Below are positions 1-4,051 of a stretch of 12,426 bases of DNA, piece after piece; position 1 is the first letter of the stretch; each line of letters opens with the position of its first letter. The translations under genes were made by a program, and so were the position numbers. The notes beneath the pieces are model-generated. The model ran no database searches. It saw nothing but the letters and a program-made list of their open reading frames with translations, and was not told the origin of the DNA. Location: the NCBI RefSeq assembly GCF_023149135.1, contig NZ_JAIWJX010000003.1:1-12426 (forward strand), in the 5' to 3' direction. The DNA comes from Fictibacillus marinisediminis. GTDB taxonomy: Bacteria; Bacillota; Bacilli; Bacillales; Fictibacillaceae.

Positions 1-31
1 GTGAAGGGGGGTACTTCACCACGTGAAGGGG
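1..31 (+). repeat. 22-bp iteron array, left-hand end
   Basis: The last full unit (1-22) and a partial one (23-31) continue the array from the window end in exact register. The dyad CTTCAC-CAC-GTGAAG occurs at 14-28. This continuity is the main evidence that the window is circular. Confidence 0.85.
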
Positions 32-390
32 AAAGAAAAAGAATTAAAGAAAAAGAACTTAAAGAAAAAGAATTAAAGAATCTATCTATCAAAGAGCAGC
101 TTAAAAACTTTGTTCAAACAAACAACTTAACAGGATTAGAAAAGCAAAGATTGATTGATAGATTGACTAATTATCCTCCAAAGGTAAATTTTCTTTCTTA
201 CGCTTCCAAAACGTTAGACAGCATTAGAAAAGAAATAGCAGAAGAGGAGAAACAACAGAAAAAATCAGCAACACTTCCGGAATGGTTAAAAGAAGATGAA
301 AAGAAAGAAGAAGCAGCTGCAACAGATCAGAGCCAGGAAGAAGAAGCAAATAAGAAATGGCTTGAAGAATTATTAAAAGAGGGTTTCTAA
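1..390 (+). CDS. Replication initiator, C-terminal part (continuation or re-initiated partner)
   Basis: This 129-codon frame begins in the repeats and looks like the second half of the initiator begun at 11957. It has a charged linker of repeated KEKEL (residues about 14-28), then a helical domain (SIKEQLKNFVQTNNLTGLEK to SYASKTLDSIRKEIAEEE) resembling the C-terminal regions of DnaD-like and plasmid Rep proteins, and ends with LPEWLKEDEKK and an acidic Ala/Glu-rich tail. The first GTG (1-3) overlaps the TGA (2-4) that closes the upstream frame. An AAGGGGGG purine run lies 11 nt before it, so re-initiation is conceivable. Alternatively the true molecule has a different repeat number and this is simply exon-like continuation of one 271-aa Rep. 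It is followed by an intrinsic terminator. Homology to DnaD is by appearance only. Confidence 0.7.
   Translation: MKGGTSPREGERKRIKEKELKEKELKNLSIKEQLKNFVQTNNLTGLEKQRLIDRLTNYPPKVNFLSYASKTLDSIRKEIAEEEKQQKKSATLPEWLKEDEKKEEAAATDQSQEEEANKKWLEELLKEGF
30..85 (+). other. Purine/AT-rich direct repeats beside the iterons, candidate DNA-unwinding element
   Basis: Three near-copies of AAAGAAAAAGAA(T/C)TT form an almost pure-purine strand immediately after the iterons. They encode KEKEL repeats in the initiator. AT-rich repeats flanking iterons are the usual melting site in theta origins. The role here is inferred from composition and location. Confidence 0.4.
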
Positions 391-402
391 AAAACATAAA
401 GC

Positions 403-439
403 AAAGTGCTATTAATATAAACTTAATAGCACTTTATTT
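403..439 (+). terminator. Intrinsic terminator after the initiator gene, possibly bidirectional
   Basis: A perfect 13-bp stem, AAAGTGCTATTAA (403-415) with TTAATAGCACTTT (423-435), has a 7-nt loop and is followed by ATTTTATTT. The stem is AT-rich and has short T-runs, so it may be weak. It also carries the TAGCA motif seen in the next gene's upstream region and could instead be a protein-binding dyad. Confidence 0.55.
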
Positions 440-467
440 TATTTAGCAAAGAATATGTAATATAAAA

Positions 468-528
468 TCAATAGCAAATAACTTCTAAAAGTGCTAGCAT
501 ATAGTTAGTATTTTACTTTTGCTATTGA
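468..528. promoter_or_regulatory. Inverted repeat upstream of the partition/copy-control candidate
   Basis: TCAATAGCAAA (468-478) is repeated perfectly inverted as TTTGCTATTGA (518-528), just before the RBS of the gene at 543. The core AATAGCA also occurs, inverted, in the hairpin at 403-435. Two inverted pairs in 130 bp, upstream of a ribbon-helix-helix-type gene, suggest its operator or a centromere-like site. No convincing -35/-10 pair was found here. Confidence 0.4.
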
Positions 529-542
529 AAGGGGTTTATATA

Positions 543-986
543 GTGCTAGTAAAAGATATATTAAAAATGACCTATGAAATGAAAATAGCTGAAATTGCTA
601 AAGATCATTTACCATTCGGGGAAAAGAAGTTAAGGGATTTTTTAAAAAGTATCGGTGCAAAGCCCCAGAACGGTAAAAAGGGTTGGTTGTATGATGATGT
701 GGAAGAAAATTACTTGCAGGCAGACATAAATGAATTAATGGGGAACGGATCAGCAGCTCCTGGAGAACCAAAGAAGGAAAAAAAAGAGGTAAAAAAAGTG
801 GAAAGTGTTCAGAAAAAAGAAAGCAGCCTTTCAGCTATGTTATCTTCTGATCAAAATAAAAAACGGGTTTACAAGGGATATTATTTGGATGAGGACGTTC
901 ACTCCGTTATAGAAAAAGCACCCAACAAGACTCAATTTGTAAACGCAGCATTAAGGCAAATATTTAAACAAGAAGGCTTACTGTAA
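543..986 (+). CDS. Candidate partition or copy-control DNA-binding protein (147 aa)
   Basis: Starts at GTG 543, chosen because GAAAGGGG (527-534) sits 8 nt upstream; an in-frame TTG at 519 would lie ahead of that RBS. Three parts are visible: an N-terminal compact domain (residues 9-60, with GEKKLRDFLKSIGA and GWLYDDVEE) resembling a small winged helix; a Lys/Glu-rich linker (about 72-95); and a C-terminal segment (RVYKGYYLDEDVHSVIEKA then KTQFVNAALRQIF) that looks like a ribbon-helix-helix DNA-binding fold. One-component plasmid partition proteins combine a DNA-binding head with a linker and C-terminal domain, and RHH proteins commonly control copy number or partition. It stands alone between two terminators, right after the initiator, with inverted repeats in its upstream region. 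I cannot tell partition from copy control, and no ParA/ParM ATPase was recognised. Confidence 0.6.
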   Translation: MLVKDILKMTYEMKIAEIAKDHLPFGEKKLRDFLKSIGAKPQNGKKGWLYDDVEENYLQADINELMGNGSAAPGEPKKEKKEVKKVESVQKKESSLSAMLSSDQNKKRVYKGYYLDEDVHSVIEKAPNKTQFVNAALRQIFKQEGLL

Positions 987-1000
987 AAAAATCAAAAATA

Positions 1001-1048
1001 AAAAGGGTGTTCAGCCGGATTTTCAGACCAGGCAGAACACCCTTTTTT
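1001..1048 (+). terminator. Strong intrinsic terminator
   Basis: AAAAGGGTGTTC (1001-1012) pairs perfectly with GAACACCCTTTT (1035-1046), followed by a T-run to 1048. An inner GCC/GGC pair extends the hairpin. It ends the partition-candidate transcript and, being A-rich on the left side, could also work on the other strand. Confidence 0.85.
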
Positions 1049-1114
1049 CATGTAAAAACGTGTGGTTTTTAAATATAAGTATATATTAATTTTTGCACGG
1101 GTTTTCGAATTTCC

Positions 1115-1142
1115 TTGCTAACTTTGTGATAGGGAATATACA
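1115..1142 (+). promoter_or_regulatory. Possible sigma-A promoter for the leader
   Basis: TTGCTA (1115-1120), a 16-bp spacer and TATACA (1137-1142) match the consensus at 4 of 6 positions each. It is placed to transcribe the structured leader. Weak evidence: comparable matches arise by chance in AT-rich DNA. Confidence 0.3.
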
Positions 1143-1252
1143 AAAACGAAGATTTGTTTTCTGGGGGTAATTTTAAAAAAATAAAAGTTTTGGCATATAC
1201 AACTATTATTTCCTTGTGGTAAATTCGAGGTAACAAAAGAGCAAATAAAAAA

Positions 1253-1316
1253 GTTGCAGTCTCACAACGGTTTGGCGACCGTGGTAAGGATTACAGGTAC
1301 AGACATACCTTGCAAC
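1253..1316 (+). ncRNA. Candidate structured leader RNA or packaging/origin structure
   Basis: Three stems nest in 64 bases: GTTGCA (1253-1258) with TGCAAC (1311-1316) closes two hairpins, ACGGT-TTGGCG-ACCGT (1267-1282) and AGGTA-CAGACA-TACCT (1295-1310). The layout is a three-way junction. It lies upstream of a strong terminator and the structural operon. I do not recognise it as a known riboswitch or tRNA. It could act as RNA (attenuation, small RNA) or as folded DNA (packaging signal). Confidence 0.35.
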
Positions 1317-1380
1317 CAGGAAATTCCCACTACAACTCTAACTAGAAGTATATTCTTTTATTGTAAATTGTAAAGGGAAC

Positions 1381-1433
1381 AAGGGTTTGTTATGTCTGTG
1401 TGTCTAAACGCAGATATAACAAACCCTTTTTTA
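1381..1433 (+). terminator. Long terminator hairpin just before the operon, likely attenuator
   Basis: AAGGGTTTGTTATGTCTG (1381-1398) pairs with CAGATATAACAAACCCTT (1411-1428), 18 bp with one G-U, followed by a T-run. Only 22 bases separate it from the first operon start, with no room for a full promoter, so the operon is probably expressed by read-through or antitermination. Confidence 0.8.
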
Positions 1434-1455
1434 TTTGGCTTTTAGGGGTGAAAAG

Positions 1456-1632
1456 ATGACAGAACCACAAGTAGTAGTTCCGGTGGAGATCAGAGAGGTA
1501 ACAAAGATTGAAACCGAAAAAGGCACGATCAACGTTATCCATGAAGTAACCCTGGGGGACTTGATTATCTCAACCATTCTCCTGGCTTCCTTAATTTTCA
1601 TGGTTCTTAGCCGGGTTATTAGGAGGAACTAG
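1456..1632 (+). CDS. Small single-span membrane protein, first gene of the operon (58 aa)
   Basis: Starts at ATG 1456 behind AGGGGTG (1444-1450). Residues 1-31 are polar, with alternating hydrophobic positions (VVVPVEIREVTKIETEKG), and residues about 33-53 form one membrane span (LIISTILLASLIFMVLS) followed by RVIRRN, which predicts a positively charged cytoplasmic end and the N-terminus outside. No family was recognised. It opens the row of tiny membrane proteins leading to the coat genes, so a minor virion or assembly protein is the best guess. Its last codons contain the RBS (AGGAGG) of the next gene. Confidence 0.75.
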   Translation: MTEPQVVVPVEIREVTKIETEKGTINVIHEVTLGDLIISTILLASLIFMVLSRVIRRN

Positions 1633-1634
1633 GG

Positions 1635-1772
1635 ATGTTTGAAACAGTCAATCAGACTCCAAAAGAAATCATCTTTATCTATATCGTGTTTATGGCAGCC
1701 TGTTTTGTGACCTATCCACTCATTAGGTTAATAACAACAGCGATGGAAAAGGGGCTGAATAAATGGAGATAG
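1635..1772 (+). CDS. Small single-span membrane protein (45 aa)
   Basis: ATG 1635 is 8 nt after AGGAGG (1621-1626), a near-consensus RBS. The protein has a short polar head (MFETVNQTPKE), one span (IIFIYIVFMAACFVTYPLI) and a basic/polar tail ending LNKWR. It is 2 nt from the gene before and overlaps the next by 10 nt, so translation is likely coupled. Size and topology match the small minor coat or assembly proteins of filamentous phages, but sequence alone gives no assignment. Confidence 0.7.
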   Translation: MFETVNQTPKEIIFIYIVFMAACFVTYPLIRLITTAMEKGLNKWR

Positions 1773-1903
1773 GCGGTTTAATGGCTTACGCCTTCAAAGT
1801 TTTTTTAGGAAACCCCGACATTATGGCTGCTTTAATCACATGGGCGGTAATTTCAACCCTAGCATTAACAGTCATAGAGATTTTTAAAGAAACAAGGCTA
1901 TGA
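1763..1903 (+). CDS. Small single-span membrane protein (46 aa)
   Basis: ATG 1763 lies within the end of the preceding gene, with AAAGGGG about 8 nt upstream. Sequence features: amphipathic start (MEIGGLMAYAFKVFLG), one span (IMAALITWAVISTLALTVIEI) and a short charged tail FKETRL. The overlap, the RBS and the coding continuity support it although it is short. Role unknown; same class as its neighbours. Confidence 0.7.
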   Translation: MEIGGLMAYAFKVFLGNPDIMAALITWAVISTLALTVIEIFKETRL

Positions 1904-1919
1904 AAGGGGCTAGGTTAAA

Positions 1920-2078
1920 TTGAATTTATCGGGCGTGTGGGATTGGACGTTCTTCTGGAACTCTTTTGGATTCATCCTTAAAACAGTCGCTTCCTTCTTA
2001 ATGATTATTGTGGCGATTATTGCGGTCGGCTTGCTTCTAAGTGTAGTTATCAAAGCCGTAAAAAATAGCAGGGAATAG
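1920..2078 (+). CDS. Small single-span membrane protein (52 aa, TTG start)
   Basis: An in-frame TAG at 1911 limits the start; TTG 1920 has AAAGGGG (1904-1910) about 9-10 nt upstream. The N-terminus is aromatic and interface-loving (VWDWTFFWNSFGFIL), followed by a long span (VASFLMIIVAIIAVGLLLSVVI) and a basic tail KAVKNSRE. The aromatic head with a basic end resembles the layout of filamentous phage minor coat proteins, which is only an analogy. The start codon is the least certain part. Confidence 0.65.
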   Translation: MNLSGVWDWTFFWNSFGFILKTVASFLMIIVAIIAVGLLLSVVIKAVKNSRE

Positions 2079-2082
2079 CTGC

Positions 2083-2289
2083 ATGAAACAAATTGATTTT
2101 TACACTTCTGACAATATGGCACAGTTTTGGGATTTTACAAAGGGACTGCTTCAAACGACAGCACCAGGCATTATGCTTTGGTTTGCGGTGACAGCGGTCG
2201 GAATTGTACTCACGATCATTGTAAAAGCGTTTAGGCAATCATCCAAAGAGGATGATGAAGATGATGAAATTGAAGTAAGGCATTACTAA
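2083..2289 (+). CDS. Single-span membrane protein with acidic tail (68 aa)
   Basis: ATG 2083 is 4 nt after the previous stop, with AGCAGGGAA upstream as a modest RBS. A polar head (residues 1-28) is followed by one span (about 29-50, GIMLWFAVTAVGIVLTIIV), KAFRQ, and then a strongly acidic stretch KEDDEDDEIEVRHY. The acidic end differs from the basic ends of its neighbours. It lies directly before the coat genes with a 73-nt gap, so it closes the first cluster of small membrane proteins. Function not recognised. Confidence 0.75.
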   Translation: MKQIDFYTSDNMAQFWDFTKGLLQTTAPGIMLWFAVTAVGIVLTIIVKAFRQSSKEDDEDDEIEVRHY

Positions 2290-2298
2290 TCGTTAATA

Positions 2299-2314
2299 AC
2301 CGGGGCTTCCTGGT
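2299..2314 (+). other. Small hairpin upstream of the coat genes
   Basis: ACCGGG-GCTT-CCTGGT forms a 6-bp stem (one G-U) in the gap before the first coat gene, followed by an AT-rich stretch TATATAAAA (2318-2325) that could hold a -10 box. No good -35 was found. It may be an mRNA-processing or stability element for an abundant coat transcript. Confidence 0.25.
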
Positions 2315-2362
2315 CATTATATAAAACCAAAAAATTCATTTTCCACAAGGAGGAAAAACATT

Positions 2363-2566
2363 ATGCCAGGTTTAGGATTGTATTTAGGTGCAGCAGTTGA
2401 CTTCTCAGGAATTACACTTCCGTTTTCAGTGTCTGATCTTGTAGGAAGCGGTAACGCTCTTCTAGGTCTTGTAGGTTCATTCGTACTTCTAGGACTTGCT
2501 TTTGCTTTCGTTCCAAAAATTATCAAGATCATCAGAAATGCCTTCGGACAAGGCGGACGTGCTTAA
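2363..2566 (+). CDS. Major coat protein candidate A (67 aa)
   Basis: Has the best RBS in the window (AAGGAGG, 2347-2353). The protein is small, with no Cys, a Gly/hydrophobic N-terminal third (residues 1-24), one long Ala/Gly/Leu-rich helix (about 25-52) and a basic C-terminal end (PKIIKIIRNAFGQGGRA). A hydrophobic alpha-helix with a basic C-terminus that can line DNA is the hallmark of filamentous phage major coat proteins. Unlike those of Ff phages there is no obvious cleavable signal peptide, so insertion without cleavage (for example by YidC/SpoIIIJ) is inferred. It is followed 42 nt later by a near-duplicate and then a terminator, which suits high, segment-limited expression. Confidence 0.75.
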   Translation: MPGLGLYLGAAVDFSGITLPFSVSDLVGSGNALLGLVGSFVLLGLAFAFVPKIIKIIRNAFGQGGRA

Positions 2567-2608
2567 GATATTTAATCCATTCATCAGCAGAGAAAGGGGG
2601 TTTATCCC

Positions 2609-2803
2609 ATGCCAATGATTTTAGGTGCAGCTATTAGTTTCGGTTCTTTATCTCTTCCTTTCGATGTTGCTGATCTTGTAGGAAGCGGTAACGCTCTTCT
2701 AGGGCTTGTAGGTTCTTTTGTTCTTCTAGGACTTGCTTTCGCTTTCGTTCCAAAGATTATCAAAATCATCAGAAACGCCTTCGGACAAGGCGGGCGTGCT
2801 TAA
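2609..2803 (+). CDS. Major coat protein candidate B, duplicate of A (64 aa)
   Basis: ATG 2609 follows GAAAGGGGG (about 2592-2600) by 8 nt. From the Asp-Leu-Val-Gly motif onward its last 43 residues are identical to candidate A. The first third differs (MPMILGAAISFGSLSLPFDVA). In the identical part the DNA differs at nine positions by my count, all synonymous, so the protein sequence is under constraint and the copies are not a fresh duplication. Two coat types could make different parts of a filament, or the divergent exposed ends could differ in surface properties. Confidence 0.75.
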   Translation: MPMILGAAISFGSLSLPFDVADLVGSGNALLGLVGSFVLLGLAFAFVPKIIKIIRNAFGQGGRA

Positions 2804-2815
2804 ATGGCAGCCTTT

Positions 2816-2852
2816 AAAAAGGGGGGCAGTAGATACCTGTTCCCCCTTTTTT
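2816..2852 (+). terminator. Terminator after the coat genes
   Basis: AAAAAGGGGG (2816-2825) pairs with CCCCCTTTTT (2842-2851), with CAG/CTG inside the loop and a six-T run. It would limit expression of the downstream genes compared with the coats, as the terminator after gene VIII does in Ff phages. A second small inverted repeat, ATACCG/CGGTAT, follows at 2854-2874. Confidence 0.85.
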
Positions 2853-2908
2853 CATACCGGAAACCGTGCGGTATTTAATAGCATAAAAAACCCGTAGGAA
2901 GTGATGTT

Positions 2909-4033
2909 TTGAGTAGAGTTTTCAAGAGGCTTTCTTTTTTTATGCCTTTCCTGGTTCTCTTTTACGCTTCTACAGCTTCGGCAGCGTTTTACAGCTCCTT
3001 CAAGTATGACTCTTCCAGTGATATGTATGTGATGGATTTATCCGGCACTACCTGGGATTCCGTCAATATCGTTTATAAGGCAACGAACGGCGGAACGATC
3101 TTCAATGACACGCAATCGAACAACGGCAGCGGAACACAGTATTTTGTTTGTAACGGTTCGGCGACGCTTAAATTTTATGATGGCAGCGACCTGGTCAACA
3201 CTTCAACGGTCACTATGTCCCAAATTCAGAGCGAACGTTCAGCGTGTGCAGCTGAAGCACCGCCAGGGGATTCCGGGGGCGGTGGAAGTTCCGGGGGAGG
3301 AAGCAGCTGCATTGGTTGTGAGGTATTCAACTGTCCTGGATGGGATGAATACATGGGAAAGGTTAATCAGATTATCGGGGCAATACCTCCTGCACCGGAT
3401 TGGGACGAGATCGCCAAGAAGTTTAGAGACACGATAGCACCCAGGGTAAAAGCGGATATGGAGGACTTGCTCGGATATGCACCAACTCCACCAGGAGCAC
3501 CGGACGCCCCAAACGTCCCGATTCCGACAGTGCCGGGGAAACCGACAGCCCCTTCTCTTCCTGCTGATCTGGACGACAGAGGGATAAAACCGCCAACAGG
3601 AAATGAAGATCCCGGATTGAAGGATTCGGTATTTACAGAGGACGACATAAAAAAGCAAGCCCCAGTTATTAAACAGCGAACAGACCCGACAGGGGGCTTT
3701 AAAATATTAGACCCTATATCCGGTCTTCCTTCACAAGAAGAGTTTGAAAAGAATAAACCGGATGAAGGTTCTGCACCGTTGCCAGGCGACCCCAAAGAGC
3801 TTGAAAACAAGTCTCCTTATCCTTCGGAAGATAGCAACACCGCACCAACGCCGGACGAAGGAAGCAATACAGCGCCTACTCCGGACGAGGACGAAAACAA
3901 AGCACCGACACCGGACGACAGCAGCGGCACAGCACCGATACCGGATGAGAGCGGCACAGCCCCTTTACCGGACGAGAGTGGGACTGCACCATTGCCGGAC
4001 GAAAGAGGCACAGCCCCTTTACCTGGTGATTAG
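2909..4033 (+). CDS. Secreted Gly/Pro-rich protein, adsorption-protein candidate (374 aa)
   Basis: TTG 2909 follows TAGGAAGTG by 5 nt, and a signal peptide starts at once (KRLSFFMPFLVLFYASTASA, cleavage after about residue 25). In order: a beta-rich polar domain (26-115); a flexible GGGGSSGGGSS linker (123-133); a Cys cluster C-x2-C-x4-C (134-142) with CPGWDEYMGKV; a helical part (165-189); a Pro-rich stretch (191-215); and an acidic C-terminus of about seven repeats of the type TAPTPDEGSN (from 311). It has no membrane anchor. The Gly linkers and modular exported layout recall the pIII receptor-binding protein of filamentous phages, but I see no homology to it. It abuts the 818-aa protein, with which it may form the particle tip. 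The repeat tail is prone to length variation. Confidence 0.8.
   Translation: MSRVFKRLSFFMPFLVLFYASTASAAFYSSFKYDSSSDMYVMDLSGTTWDSVNIVYKATNGGTIFNDTQSNNGSGTQYFVCNGSATLKFYDGSDLVNTSTVTMSQIQSERSACAAEAPPGDSGGGGSSGGGSSCIGCEVFNCPGWDEYMGKVNQIIGAIPPAPDWDEIAKKFRDTIAPRVKADMEDLLGYAPTPPGAPDAPNVPIPTVPGKPTAPSLPADLDDRGIKPPTGNEDPGLKDSVFTEDDIKKQAPVIKQRTDPTGGFKILDPISGLPSQEEFEKNKPDEGSAPLPGDPKELENKSPYPSEDSNTAPTPDEGSNTAPTPDEDENKAPTPDDSSGTAPIPDESGTAPLPDESGTAPLPDERGTAPLPGD
3838..4030 (+). repeat. In-gene acidic Pro repeats
   Basis: Imperfect repeats of about 27-30 bp encode APTPDEGSNT, APTPDEDENK, APTPDDSSGT, APIPDESGT, APLPDESGT, APLPDERGT and APLPGD. All lengths are multiples of three, so copy changes would keep the frame. 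An isolated earlier APLPGD unit lies near 3775. Confidence 0.85.
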
Positions 4034-4051
4034 AAAGGAGTGAGAGAAGAA

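Larger units (their letters stand above)
1049..1455 (+). other. Long non-coding leader region before the structural operon
   Basis: About 400 bases have no supportable gene on either strand. The left half is AT-rich, with a small AAAAAC/GTTTTT hairpin (1054-1070) and the direct repeat ATTTCCTTG at 1109 and 1208. The right half is folded: a three-stem structure (1253-1316) and a long terminator hairpin (1381-1432). In filamentous phages such a region carries origin and packaging signals; here it must hold at least the operon promoter. Confidence 0.6.

Noticed and set aside
1253..1316. tRNA gene
   Set aside because: Only three short stems, no acceptor/T-loop consensus such as GGTTCGAATC, and no CCA end.
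3239..3810. Minus-strand frames opposite the Pro-rich protein
   Set aside because: Low-complexity mirror translations of the repeats and Gly linker; no RBS.
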